Shown here piece after piece: positions 23,701 to 34,975 of a stretch of 64,000 nt of DNA. The notes below the pieces were generated by a model. It worked only from the letters and a program-made list of their open reading frames with translations. It did no database searches and was not told the DNA's origin. The stretch comes from Hetaerina americana (Eukaryota; Arthropoda; Insecta; Odonata; Calopterygidae). The stretch covers positions 10,427,110-10,491,109 of the forward strand of contig JAKTNV010000014.1 in assembly GCA_022747635.1 (NCBI GenBank). The letters run 5' to 3'. Both the position numbers and the translations under genes were made by a program. Within the stretch, counting starts at the first letter, position 1, and each line of letters starts with the position of its first letter.

Positions 23701-24734
23701 ACTATAAAAGCATTGTTATATAAAATAATTATAACAAACCAGACTTCTTATAATATTTGTTTTCTCACAACAGTCGCGTTTAGTTATCCTACAATTTTAT
23801 TGTACGTAGTAAAAATGATATCCTAAATCTTTTGATTCTACAGTTGATCCTTCCAATCGCTTTCTCAATGTCTCCTACTGCGGTGCGGCGATGCTAATGA
23901 TTCATGTTTAACATCAACGGGAAAGAGACATACTTCCAATTTATTCAAGAGATTTAATCTGTAAATTAACCTTCGATCTGTGAGTGATTTCCACCGCTGA
24001 CACTCTGTTAATTTATTATGAATATGAATATTAGTATTTACTATTTACTATGAATAAGTATTGTGGCATCATTTTTCAAATATACTTTCAACAACAAAAT
24101 GTTGGGAAAGCTTTTTCTATTATGCAGTAAAACATGAGTATCTTTCAGTTTAGGAATTTCGTAGCAAATATCCAAAAAGAACGCCAACTTGTACGAGTCA
24201 TCCGTCGTGAGACATTACTTAACGCAGCGCTGCGAACCACTCGTATGTTTTACAGTTGAGCTTCGACCTTCCCTCACAAGAAATTGGTGGTATTTTGAAC
24301 GACGTAATGTAGTCGAAGGACCAATATTGATATACCAGACCACAAGCGAAAGCTTTACGTTTTGAAGAACAATTTTCATGAAGGCTATGATTCTCTTTAT
24401 TATTTAAAATATTTTTATACAATTTATCAGAAGAGAAAAATCAGTTTTGTCCCGATAGGTCATGCCAATAAATGGTTGGTTGGGTTTTTCCAGTGACTGA
24501 AGGCAAGCACTATTTATCCTCACAGCTGAGTAGTCATATATACTTGCCGGGTTTCAAAGAGGAAGTTGGTCATTAATTTACCACACAAAGTAGTCATGAG
24601 TAAAAAAATATATTCCTCTCCTCGTGAAATAGAAATGAAACCTTCAAGGAGTCAAAGTAGTTGCCTATCCATACGGAAATTTGGAACCTGAATCTCATTA
24701 CGGAAAGTAAAGGATCCAAAATTCGCAGGTGGAA
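23701..24734. other. No feature seen
   Basis: AT-rich DNA without recognised content. Confidence 0.5.
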
Positions 24735-25345
24735 TCTAAATCTACATCTTCTTGCAACCTTGCAAGCCATCAAAAAGAGGTTTAGCATGGGGTGCATCCA
24801 CACCAAGCGTGCACAGTATGCTAAGAGAGTTGGTCAGGTATCGTGCATAAAAGACGTCTGTTATATTTATAATGTCTTGGAAGTCTACCGTTTGAAGGTA
24901 TATGTAATGCATTAGGCATACGCTATGAGGGATCCTAATAATTTCTTCGGTTTCTCTAGCCAAAGCGAGCGGCCTGTACCTCACTTATCTTAGCATTTCT
25001 TCACAAACCTAGCGACCATTCTTTGCAACTCTCTATGTCTCTTCAGTCAGCTCCTTCTCAGATGGATCCCAAATACTTGGCGCTTATTCCAAATGCAGCC
25101 TCACCAATGCAAAGTAACACCTCTCCCTCACGTTCTCATTATAACTCCTCCTCGAATGAGTCCAAGTTTCTTCAAGGCGGCCTCACAAATCTTCCTAACG
25201 TTCTCGTTTCATGATGAGTTTTTTTGTGAGGTTGACGCACAAGTATCTCACTCTCTTCCCAAATAATTTGTGAATGGAGCACCGCTTTGTGGTCTGGAGA
25301 TTAGCAAACCGCAATATTAAGTCCGTGTTATCTGCAAACGAGGTA
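24735..25345 (-). repeat. CR1-like LINE, 3' UTR plus RT C-terminal part, decayed
   Basis: The 3' end (CTTGCAACCTTGCAAGCC and GCATGGGGTGCATCCACACC) is followed, going up in coordinate, by minus-strand coding remnants: QRMVARFV near 24990-25015, a degenerate version of the LEYAAS-WDP block near 25060-25100, and ETRTLG-RFVR near 25190-25215. This is the order of the CR1/L2 thumb and C-terminal domain. Multiple stops and frameshifts. Confidence 0.6.
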
Positions 25346-25539
25346 CTCGTTTATAGTTTGACGCGGGTCGTCGAGGCTTTGGTATTTTGTGCAAGTGTCA
25401 CAGCGGCCATTTTGTGACGGCCTGAGGGGAAATATCAACAGCTCTAGTTCCCCTTATGTGCTTTCTCCGACGGCCGGCAGTGAACGCAATCACAGCGATG
25501 CTGATACCGACTCCCCGAACTCTACAAACCACGTCCACA

Positions 25540-25995
25540 TTTACACGATAATTCGTAATACTATATTCCGCGAGGACGTGTGGCGGGGATTGTTGGGACA
25601 TCAGCCTTTAATACAGAAATATTATTTCATGCATGCACTTGAATACACGTTGCCTCATATACACGTAAATTCCCGTGCACATATATCCCATAAATGTCAC
25701 GAAATTTTTTGTTTGATTACTTCGGGTTATTCTTGTATGTATATTAATTTAATTTTTTCCTGCTCTCAGTTTCGATTTTGCTGTGTGCGTATCGTACGGG
25801 GGAAGAGAGATTTTTTAATTTCTTTAATTTGTCTGTGGGGGTGTCTGTCTCTCTTATTTCATCTCGGTGGTCGAGTCTGCAAATATAATTTGGTACCGTT
25901 ATAATTTACCCGGCGTCCTAAGGAAACTCACGAGCCCTGTGCCTTGCTAAACGCCTACGTCCTACCTGCCCTCTTCGAGATCAAGAGGCTCCCAG
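25540..25995 (-). repeat. CR1-like LINE (CGCGAGGACGT subfamily) with RT C-terminus
   Basis: Tail TAATACTATATTCCGCGAGG, then ACGTGTGGCGGGGATTGTTG and a 3' UTR. From about 25780 the minus strand encodes SLFPRTIRTH, followed by KLYLQTRPPR-type and GLLAGSLLISK-type segments equivalent to those at 15.98-16.24 and 20.93-21.19 kb. Frame broken in several places. Confidence 0.7.
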
Positions 25996-26559
25996 CAAAA
26001 ATCCCTAGGCCTAATGGCGATGCTAAGGAATCATCGTCCCTTCTTTATCTTCCATGAAATCTCTACCCGACTGGAGTTTTTCTCGATGGAAGGAGGGGCG
26101 AGAGGCGTCGATGGATCGAACCAGACACGCACACAGGCACGCATGCTACGCGTTAGGCGTGCGTCAACAGGAATGCGTCATCCCAGCTCTCGCGCGATTG
26201 CGTCACGGGGCCTGCGTCCTTCGGGAGGTGGGTAGGCTCGCGAAGAGGGGAGGAGGATAGAGGGTAGGAGGAAGGGAGCGCGGATTTTTTTGGGTCGAAC
26301 TCGGGTCAACTGGGTCAAGAGTGAGGTCGTGAAGGTCGCCGCGGAAGGAAGAAGCCAATAGAGCATATTGGAGCCACGAGAGATGGGCGCACAGACGTGG
26401 TGATCTATCAATGGGAGCGTAGTTGATCTCCAATGGCGGAGAATGCGGTCGTAACTCATTAGACTTATATGCCCGTTTATTCTGGGCTCATTGTCACGTC
26501 ACGACCGTGATTGCGCAATTTTTGAATACATATTTAGCCAATCGATTTTAGAAGGTGTT
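25996..26559. other. CpG-rich patch, no supported gene
   Basis: Between 26080 and 26460 the DNA is CpG-dense with opposed open frames on both strands (26014-26235 +, 26178-26459 -). No known protein recognised. Confidence 0.4.
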
Positions 26560-27395
26560 GTTCCCCTGGATTAAAAAATACCCAGCATCACACATTTTTA
26601 AAAGCGGAAATAAACAAGCTTCCGATAATTACCTAACAATGCCTTTAACCTACATCTCCTTTAAAGTCTTGGAACACATTATTGTTAAAAAACGTCATGA
26701 CATTCCTCGACACTCACAACCTATTATCCAACAGACAACACGGATTCAGAAAGGAGAGATCGCATGAAACGTAGTTGGGACTTTTTATACACGACGTTCT
26801 AAAATCGAGGGAAAGGAACAAACAAGTAGATGCGATATTCTTGGATTTCAAAAAGGCCTTTGATAAACTCCCACATGCTAAATTGATTCACTTATGGTCG
26901 AGAGGAGTAGTGATGAGAAAGTGAAGGAAACGTGCTCTATATCTTAAGTAAGGCCTCAAATTGAGTATGCGGCGAGCGTTTGGGATCCTTTTCCGAAAAC
27001 ATCAATTACAGAATTGAAAAGGGTACGGAGAAAAGCCGCCAGTGTCGTGAAAACCTCGTACCGAAGGACATGAAGCGTCACACATTTAATACAGAATCTG
27101 AGGTGGGAACCTTTAGATATGCAAAGACGCCGGCCTAGATAAACTTATCACAAAGATATGAAGCGTGTTATTTTATATTCGACATTTGAGATATAATTAC
27201 GCCTCATAATTACATTGGGAGGACCGACAATTACTGCAAAATTGGAGATTTTGATATCGAGCTGATAGATACAAGTATTCGTATTTCCCGTGCACTATTC
27301 GCGACAAAAATAAAAGGGGAAACACCTGAGAAAATAATTAGTAGAGTAATTGTAGAAAATAGGGGTTTACAAGGTTTCATTCTCAAAAAGCACAT
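26560..27395 (+). pseudogene. CR1/L2-like reverse transcriptase relic with internal deletion
   Basis: Plus-strand translation over three frames gives IFKSGNK, KVLEHIIV, QHGFRKERSHET and VDAIFLDFKKAFDKLPHAKL (RT blocks 1-3 around 26595-26890). The FLDFKKAFD block carries the first catalytic Asp. About 60 bp later the sequence jumps to IEYAASVWDPFPKTSITELK (near 26960-27020), normally some 250 residues downstream, so the FADD box and palm/thumb have been deleted. A C-terminal part with YSYFPCTIRDKN-like residues (near 27270-27310) follows. The polymerase cannot be functional. Confidence 0.75.
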
Positions 27396-27399
27396 TTAG

Positions 27400-27585
27400 A
27401 TGTAAATGGTGCCCTGGAAGCCGACGATAGATTGTGTGGCAGGGGGTGGTTCAGCATCAGGCATGAAACATCAAAAATAAGTTTTCTCGATTTTTTGTTA
27501 ATATATGTTTTAGGAACTATATGTAAGTAAAATAATTCAAATGATGTATATCATTTGACAACTACGGCTGCACGTAGTTGCATTC
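27400..27585 (-). repeat. LINE-B 3' end
   Basis: GATGTAAATGGTGCCCTGG at the tail, GTGTGGCAGGGGGTGGTTC, GGCATGAAACATCAAAAATA and AAATAATTCAAATGATG. It is inverted relative to the RT relic immediately to its left. Confidence 0.8.
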
Positions 27586-27587
27586 TA

Positions 27588-27658
27588 TTTTTACGGATGG
27601 CGTCCTTAAACCCGTTGCCACACGCGGCTTGCGGAGTATAGTTTAGATGTACATACTT
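27588..27658 (+). repeat. LINE-A 3'-end fragment
   Basis: GGATGGCGTCCTTAAACCCG, CCACACGCGGCTTGCGGAG and a GTTTAGATGTACATAC tail, with part of the hairpin deleted. Confidence 0.65.
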
Positions 27659-27659
27659 T

Positions 27660-27980
27660 GCGGTATCTAAGTGTGATATGTCGATATGCATGAAACAAAT
27701 AGTATATGCATTCGAATTAAAAAAGATGACACTATTAAACGCTGCATTGACATCTGGTACATTCGTAAGTGCACGTTCATTTGTGTGTTAGTTGCGCGTA
27801 TTCATATGCATTTGCATGTGTGTAAGATAAAATGGGCTTTGTATGAGCACAATCGTCTGAATGGGTGTCATTTGGCGTGCTTTTGTTTGTTTTGCATGTG
27901 TTTTTATTCTGTTTTACGGGTGCTGTCCTTACAACGCACGCCCTTGCGGGGTATTGTGTGGATGCAGATGTATGTGTATA
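27660..27980 (+). repeat. LINE-A-like 3' UTR and tail
   Basis: Collinear with 42000-42249 and 52755-52982: CATTCGTAAGTGCACG, GTGTGTAAGATAAAATGGG, TTTTACGGGTGCTGTCC, ACGCACGCCCTTGCGGGGTA and a GTGGATGCAGATGTATG tail. The first GC arm has a deletion. Confidence 0.75.
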
Positions 27981-29782
27981 TCTATAAGAGACGAGATCAG
28001 TTAGTAACGATAATGGAAATAAACTAACGTTAATTTAAATAAGTGCTGAGCACGTTTCAGAACCTTATATGTCATATCTAGGTGCATGGTTGAATATGTA
28101 GTTAGGTGCTTAGAAAAATTCGGTTTCTATAAATAGTTTTATTAATTAGGTGATGGCGGCGACATGCCTTCGACATTTTTGTAGACTAGATAACGAATGG
28201 ACTTATTTTCATGCCGAGTTTAACTTTCTATCTTATGGTGTATTTCAGTATGGACGTTTTCGTAAGGTCTTATAATCAAATACAAAATATTCAGAATGCG
28301 TAGCACAAAACGTGGGGTAAACGTATTAGCGGCATTGAAAATATTGTATTCGTCTCTAAAGAAAATTATGAATGTCTAGAGAAAAATTGGCGAAAGAATC
28401 GTCGTTATTTTCTCCTCAGTCGCTGAGAAGCCTACAAAAACACTCTAACTACTGCCAGGGCTTGGAATCAAGTATGTAAGTATGCACTTATATGTCCCTT
28501 AGCAAACATGCTGAATTAGTTATGGGAAGTCAGAAATTGCTTACCCACGGACGGTCAGCATTGCTGTACCCGCATGGGCCGAAAGAATGTTGTAGGAAGA
28601 ACATCGTTGCCATCACTATGCCTTTGAATCCTCGAAAGACATTATTCAAATCCATGGATTACTATTTTCGATGCATCATGCATGGGCTGGGTTATGCAGT
28701 TCAAAGCGAAATCGATGACCTACTTATTTTGCAGATCGGATGTCACTAAGAAAATCCTAGTGCCTTTCTTTCAAAGTCACTTCGTCGCGAGCTTTCTTAC
28801 TTTGCTGGAAATTGCGGCATCGGAAACCTTTACGTGATGAACAAAAATTGAATGCATTGGCCCCCCGAATGGCCAACTTTAAAATTCAAGGGCCCAACAC
28901 AAAACGCCGAGATTCCTAATTGCAAATGCTCTCGTTAATTTCGAAACAAACTGTAATATCACATCTGTAATTCCTTTGACGAAAATGTTTTTCTGTGTCT
29001 TTTACCAGCCTTTCAAAACAAGTCAGTCGGTCGACACTAATATGAGTTGTTTATTTTTTTTTTAAGTCCCCAATTTCGGAGTGTCCCTGCCCTGCGATAT
29101 GGCCTATTGTCTGCGCGGCTTCTTAAACGAAAAGAGGCCCGTAAGACAACGAAGTCAGGCGTATCCGAGGCGTAAGATGAGAAGGATATGAGGAAGGACA
29201 TAATGGCGTAATGGCCTTTAATTGGTTTTCGGACGTAACCATGGGAACTCGCGTGGAAATTACCGTCTACGCCCTTCAGGCGGTTGGTGAGTCACGTCCT
29301 AGTCAACTCCCGACTTCGTAGATAAAAAAAAATATATGTGTGGGTGTGTATGTGAGGATGATGACCTCCTAACCGTTGAGGTGGATGAGAAGAGCGACTG
29401 CCCAGCCATGCTCGCAGTCCTACTTACCCAATCCCATCAAGAAACAATCGAGTGGCGACTTAATCGTCTTCCCAACTGAAAGAAGAAGAAACGCGCACCA
29501 TTCAATTTCTCGCCGCTGCGTGCCTCGTGATCCTCGTCGAAGTAAGCTGCTTGGGCCGGGGATTAACTGATGTAATTGACTGGAATTCTCGGGATGACGA
29601 TGGAAGACCGCGTTTTGAAGCTTCCGCTGGCCTCAAACCCTCTTCCAACCTCGTTTTCCTCCATATTGGATTGCCTTTTTCTTCGTGATGCGGGCACTGT
29701 TTTTATTCGGGGGGTGCGACACGCCCGCGCTGTCTCTTTTTGCAAGATTACTGGTCGTTCCTGGCAGATGATATGTCTACAT
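27981..29782. other. No supported gene
   Basis: AT-rich with short frames only; the 85-codon frame 28492-28749 (+) is unassigned. Nothing recognised. Confidence 0.5.
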
Positions 29783-29895
29783 TTCTAAATAATACCCCGT
29801 AAGCCGTCACAGGGGCGTGTGACGGGGGGGGAAGTTAGGTCGCCACCTGTAAAAGAGAATAAAAACGCATTCAAAACCAAGTAACTTAATTCTAC
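29783..29895 (-). repeat. LINE-A 3' end
   Basis: GTCTACATTTCTAAATAATA, CCCCGTAAGCCGTCACAGGG, GCGTGTGACGGGGGG and a short piece of 3' UTR (AGAGAATAAAAACGCATTC). Confidence 0.8.
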
Positions 29896-29898
29896 TTG

Positions 29899-30290
29899 TG
29901 GCGAAGTATGACTTGCACCGTTAAAATATTACGACAATGTTTAAAATCTTTACTGAAGGCACGTGACTAAAAAATAATACGTTTTTATAAGACTAAACGG
30001 TTTAAGTGACAATTATGTCGTTTTTAGAATATGGTTAGAGTAATTTATTTCAACACGTACCGAAGTATGACCCGGATCGAGTGCAACGTTTTCATTTTAT
30101 AACATTGTTTTGGATCTGTGAAAAAGGCGCGTGGCTAAAAAACAAGAAATTTGCAGGAGACAAAACGGCTTAAGTGATACTTATGTCATTTTTACGCTTT
30201 GAGTAAGGTAACATAATTCAACTTTTTGGCGAAGTATGACTCGGTTCGTGTGCACCGTATACATTTTGCGACAATGTCTAAAAAGACAAT
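29899..30290. repeat. Diverged tandem repeat, period about 160-170 bp
   Basis: The block CGAAGTATGAC recurs with its G at 29903, 30062 and 30231 (spacings 159 and 169). Each unit then has a CACCGT/GCAACGT element, ACAATGTTT/ACATTGTTT, a CGTG(A/G)CTAAAAAA block, GACTAAACGG/GACAAAACGG, TTAAGTGA and TTATGTC. Two full units and one partial. No coding content. It looks like a small remnant of a satellite-like array. Confidence 0.8.
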
Positions 30291-30516
30291 GTTTCTCCTT
30301 CCATCTATCGTCTCACTCAGTGGGGAAGGGGACACCTCATGATATGGCGTCTCATATAATACATACGTACACTTGTTTATACGCGCGCCCACAATACTTG
30401 CTGACATTCATTGTATTAGCAGCAAACTTATAAGGGTTGCACGTTATTAATATTTCTTAACGAATACCTCTCCCTTTTACCCTCCTCTCCCGTATCCTCC
30501 CTTAAAACTCACCCTT

Positions 30517-30732
30517 CCCACCTGGTGCTTGCACTCCTGCCACACACCTTTTAGGTGGATCTTGGGGTATTTATGTCGATGTTGAAGGGTTTTTAAAGGA
30601 AGGGATAATGTTTTCCTAGGAAGGCTGATCGATAGCGTTTGTAATTTCGAATGCCTATCAATGTAGATATACATAATATACCTCGAGATCCACCGAAAAG
30701 GTGTGTGGCTGGGTGTGCAAGCACCAGTTGGG
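30517..30732. repeat. Inverted pair of LINE-B-like 3' ends
   Basis: The left arm 30517-30570 (CTGGTGCTTGCAC, CCACACACCTTTTAGGTGGA, GGGGTAT) and the right arm 30679-30732 (TCCACCGAAAAGGTGTGTGG, GTGCAAGCACCAG) are near-perfect inverse complements over about 54 bp, separated by about 108 bp. Left is plus sense and right minus sense of the same tail subfamily. Confidence 0.75.
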
Positions 30733-30747
30733 ATGGGTAAATGATCT

Positions 30748-31105
30748 GCATCTACTTAATACCCCGCAAGCCGCCGCAAGGGCGTGTGGCGGGGGGTGTT
30801 ATGGCACCACCCGTAATTCAGAAAAAAAACCTCTTGCAAAAGCCAAAAATTTATACTATCCACAAACAAAACATGGTATACATTCATGCTAACATACACA
30901 TGTACTACAAATATACCTAATATCTTTGCAATGTTTAATTTTGTTCCGAATTGTAAATTAAATGTTTTCAATATTTCTAATGAGACTTCGATTTCTTAAT
31001 CTTATGATTTCTGATTGTTCGGGGAATGAATGAGTATTTTTATCTATCTGTACTGGAATCTATCTCCCTTATTTTATCTTTGTGGTCTGATCTACCTAAT
31101 GAAAA
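30748..31105 (-). repeat. LINE-A 3' end
   Basis: Well-preserved tail (TCTGCATCTACTTAATACCC), GC-rich block, full 3' UTR with ACAAAACATGGTATACATTC, then AATCTTATGATTTCTGATTG and GGTCTGATCTACCTAAT, the C-terminal end of the RT frame. 5'-truncated there. Confidence 0.9.
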
Positions 31106-33104
31106 GTGAGGATATGGGAGAGGAAGGGCAAATGGAAAACATATTCACCAAAAACCACAAGTAACGTGCAAATTTATGTATGCTAGAGGAAGACTTAATT
31201 TTTGTTAATTTTAATTTCACCCCATGAAATAATTCTTTGCGTAACGATGAAGAAGGTAATAAAAAGGAACCATAAACATTTATATGGCAGACCTCTACCA
31301 AAGTAGTAGTAGTAGTTTTGAGGGGAGGCGACCGACAGCTAAGGTCATTTGCGCCATAGGGGAAGGACAGGAAAGGATGAAGGGTGGAGAGAAACCCGGC
31401 GTCGGCATTAGCCTACTCTTTACGAAACCAGGACTGGTTATACAGAACTGGAAAGTATGAAGGCAAAACTTCCATTAATTAATGGCTATGCAACTCATGG
31501 TCTCTGCCACTAGAGGCACAGGTAGAATAGGCAGCCCGCTGTTGGCAACAGACGGCGCGAGGGATAAAGATGGGATAAAATGTGCCTGTAAAGGTGCTCT
31601 CATCAGATCTTTGCATCAGTATGCTCCTCCTAACTTAACTGGTAGAGTGTTCATTTACTTAAATTTCCTTATGCCGAATTCCTTACTCATTGACGTCCGA
31701 ATGATCTAAGGACCATTGAGTAGAGAAAGAAAGTGTCAAAGGATGTCCGCATGGGCAAAAATATTCGTAACCTCTCTGTTCAATGTGAGAGTTCTCTTGG
31801 GTTCTTTGCTTTAGCTTCAGCTTACTCCAATGGAATGTTATCCGTGGTAGCTCTTGCTCTCAAATGGTTAATATTCAGTTTTACTGATATAATTACTCGA
31901 AATCTTATTCACCTATACAGATTCTTTTTGACTTCGAAGGAGAGAAATTTATTATGCTGATTCATTCCAACGTGTAAAACCTTATGAACGATATGTTATT
32001 TTAATTGGATTGCAATGTTAACCGTAAACTCTTTTATCATTCACTAGGTTAGTTTAGGGTAAAAATATACCGAAAGTGTCTTGTTAGAAGCTCTGAAATA
32101 AGAATATAATTTCATCAATGCAAATGCTGTTGTGATTTTCCCTCACAAATTGCTAGAATATGAACCGAATGCATTTTTTTTCATTGATAATGGTGAAGTA
32201 CTCTTTATAACCAACGTTCATTGTTTAAGTTTTCTCTAACTTATAGTTTTCAGTCTTACTTATATTCTTTGAAGGCAAATATTAAGAAGTTATTTTAGAT
32301 GGAATAAACCGTTCAGTCTATCAATCGAATTTTCTAAACGCATGTTCGTCTCTACTATTATCGGTCTATTATTAATGTATAAACATCTTTCTCTAATCTT
32401 GGAAAACGTGCCAACTCTTTTAAATGATATAATCTGTTCAGTGGAAAAAAATAACTGATGCAATGAGGGTAATCATTCAGGCTTGTGTTAATGTTTGTTG
32501 AAATACCCTATCCAGTTACACCAGAATCTTTTTAGAGAGGTTTTCAAGTAGCCATTTCCCATTGACAAGACTTGGGCTCATTTCCAACGAGCATTAAGAT
32601 GCAGTGTACAAACATTTAAGTTCCCGGAAGCGGCTAATATGATCGACATGTTTCTCATTCATCATAGGAGTTGCGGAACATCTAACTGCACGAAGTGGGA
32701 CCATGGGGAACTCCTTAAGTGGTATTAGAGCGCGAATGGCCATATCCTTTTGTGTGTTATTAATACATCCTCAAAACCCCGCGGGAGGTCAGCCAATCTG
32801 TTGTTGCGTCAACGGCGACAGGAAGCTTCAGCGGAAGATCGAACTTATTGCTGATGGTTTGATAGATTCGATTCAGTCATTCAATGAGTTCGGCAGTCAA
32901 TTTCCTTCTTCTCCCCGTGGTCTCGTCAGCCAATTTTCAATGCGACGCTGGGATTATTCTTTCCGTATTAGCTTTATACGGACTATACCGATTTATGTCT
33001 GCATATATAACGCTTTAAGTTGTGCGTGTAACGTTCGTGATTCCAGCGGGTCCCAAAAAAGGCTGCCCAATATTAATGTGACGCTCTCAGTTCGTTCAAA
33101 ATGA
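31106..33104. other. No supported gene
   Basis: Short frames only; the 133-codon frame 32703-33104 (+) is unassigned. A (GTA)n run lies near 31302-31316. Nothing recognised. Confidence 0.5.
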
Positions 33105-33653
33105 TTCTTCACGAAACGGGAAGGTGTTGTTATATCCTGTTTATTTCTGAAATTATATTATTCTTTGATGGGTCTCAAACACTCGTCATGTATTCGAGAT
33201 GAGGTCCAACCAAAGGTGTATTAACACCTCTCCATAATTTTTCATTCGAATATATTCCCTCCATTAGTTTGATGAATCCTAGTTTCTTTAACGATTCGCG
33301 GATATTTATAGACATGCCTTTAACCGTTTCTGGTCTGATGATGGGCAAATCCGTATTCTACACGATCCTCAATTTTTTGTGCCCCTCCCGATTCTGTTGG
33401 TGCAAGGACTTCTTACCCCGTAATTTCGTTGCTCCACATTTTTTTCAGGTATAATTTGATGAAACTTTAACTTGACGTCGGCAATTGACATTGTCAAGTA
33501 ATTAACTGACTGTGGGCCTCAAAATGCTACCCGCATATTTTTGATGGTTGGCAAATCTTCCTCCGAAGTAGCGTTAAAAGTATGTTATAGTTATTTTATC
33601 AAAGGCTCTCTCAAGTTCCACATCCTTGTTCACGAAAGCTTAATTGGCGTAAA
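33105..33653 (-). repeat. Decayed CR1-like LINE RT fragment
   Basis: Minus-strand translation shows, in the expected order, an AFVNKDVELERAFDKI-like segment (near 33600-33645), GMSINIRESLKKLGFIKLME (near 33265-33325) and VNTPLVGPHLEYMTSV (near 33180-33230), matching the RT block 3, the LG-FLKR region and the LVRPHLEYA-SVWDP block. The spacing is too short, so internal deletions are present. The deleted mariner sits right next to its upstream end. Confidence 0.55.
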
Positions 33654-33655
33654 TA

Positions 33656-34408
33656 CGAGGGTCATCCGGAAAGTAGTACCCGTTCGTGAAATAAAGACAC
33701 AAAAGTAAATATTAACAAACATAAAAAATTTTATTTGAAAGAGGATACTTTAAACTACTTCTCAACATAATCTCCAAGCAAATTAAGGCATTTGTCATAA
33801 CGTGTGACAAGTTTCTGTATTCCTGCTGCATAGTCCTTCGCCGCCAGCTCATTGAGATACGCGAGGGACCCATCTTGCACAAATTTTTGCATAATGCAGA
33901 TGGTGTTTAACAATTTCATGAACAATTGTTCGAGAAACATTGGGAAAATGCTCACAGATGTCATCAATTGTGACGCGCCGATCGTTCCTCACGAATTCGT
34001 CAACTGAGCTCACCAGTTGGTCTGTAATGACAGACGGTCTCCCCGAACGCTCATCGTCGTGTGTGTTCCCCCTCCCCATGTTGAAGTTGCGACACCACCG
34101 CCGAACAGACGACTCGTCCATTACATTGTCTCCATACACCTCCTTTAATTGGCGATGAATATCACATGGGCGAACGTTTCTTGCATTGAGGAATTTAATC
34201 ACTGCCCTCACTTCACAACTGGCGGCGTTCTCAATTTTTTTAAACATTGTAAACAATCACAGAAACAACACAGGCAATGCTAGCGTCACGCAACTTGGCT
34301 CAGAGAAGGCAGACAAGCCACTGAAGCTATCTGACCTCGTCCAGCGGCTACTCGCGTCGTCAGCACTTCATGCGGCACGAACGGGTACTACTTTCCGGAT
34401 GACCCTCG
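33656..34408 (-). mobile_element. Internally deleted mariner, 753 bp, perfect TIRs
   Basis: 33-bp terminal inverted repeats (33656-33688 and 34376-34408) are perfect inverse complements, with TA duplications at 33654-33655 and 34409-34410. The TIR (CGAGGGTCATCCGGAAAGTA at the outer end) is unrelated to that of the 17-kb mariner. Inside, the transposase is reduced to its two ends. The size and exact TIRs are those of a non-autonomous derivative that can be moved by transposase supplied from elsewhere. Confidence 0.95.
33755..34247 (-). pseudogene. Mariner transposase with catalytic core deleted
   Basis: From the ATG at 34247 the N-terminal DNA-binding half is intact: MFKKIENAASCEVRAVIKFL, RRWCRNFNMGRGNTHDDERS and SGRPSVITDQLV, through HTH2 to KICARWVP. 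The frame then hits a stop at 33849. In another frame the last ~45 residues of the family are present (DGSLAYLNELAAKDYAAGIQ, KLVTRYDKCLNLLGDYVEK, stop at 33755). The junction lies around 33860-33880. All three catalytic acidic blocks are missing. The encoded peptide could at most bind TIRs. Confidence 0.92.
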
Positions 34409-34410
34409 TA

Positions 34411-34584
34411 TTTCTATTTCGCCGCTAACCTCTCCGTCCAAGGGTTGAAACGCCTTCATCGCGCCCGGTGGGTGACTTAATGACTCTCAGCTCAGCAATA
34501 AGATAAATACTATCGTGCGAAAAAGAGAATAGGCATTCATGGTATGCAGTGTAGTTACCAGATTGATTGGATCATGAGTTAGTC
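34411..34584. other. No feature seen
   Basis: Short unassigned spacer. Confidence 0.4.
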
Positions 34585-34660
34585 TCATCTACATCTAATA
34601 CCCCGCAGGCCGCCGCAAGGGGGTGTGGCGGGAGGTAAACTCCCGTAAGCAGAACCGTCT
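34585..34660 (-). repeat. LINE-A 3'-end fragment
   Basis: CTCATCTACATCTAATACCC, CGCAGGCCGCCGCAAGGGGG and TGTGGCGGGAGGT, then divergence. Confidence 0.85.
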
Positions 34661-34820
34661 CCTGTAATCATAGTCGTCAGATGCCATGATTTAATTATTT
34701 CCCGAAATTAACATGCTTCTACGAGGCATTGCTGTCGAATGACTGAAAGTTTGACAGTTATTGATTATTAACTTTCATCCGATCGAATTTCCTAAACTAA
34801 GTAATTTTCCGAGTAAATAT

Positions 34821-34869
34821 CAAATATTGAATATCTTAGATGAATAAAATCTAAGATATTCGATATTTG
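34821..34869. repeat. 20-bp stem-loop
   Basis: The arms 34821-34840 and 34850-34869 pair at 19 of 20 positions around a 9-nt loop. AT-rich. No element assignment. Confidence 0.8.
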
Positions 34870-34904
34870 TTTTCTAATGCTAACGGAGACAGAAGGTCGC
34901 CGCC

Positions 34905-34975
34905 GAAGGAGTATTAGCCCTTCATCCTCCGCCACATGGCCTTGCAAGAGACTTGTGAAGTACATGTATTGCGTA
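34905..34975 (+). repeat. Degenerate LINE 3' end
   Basis: CCGCCACATGGCCTTGCAAG then GACTTGTGAAGTACATG keeps the plus-sense tail order with many changes. Confidence 0.35.
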
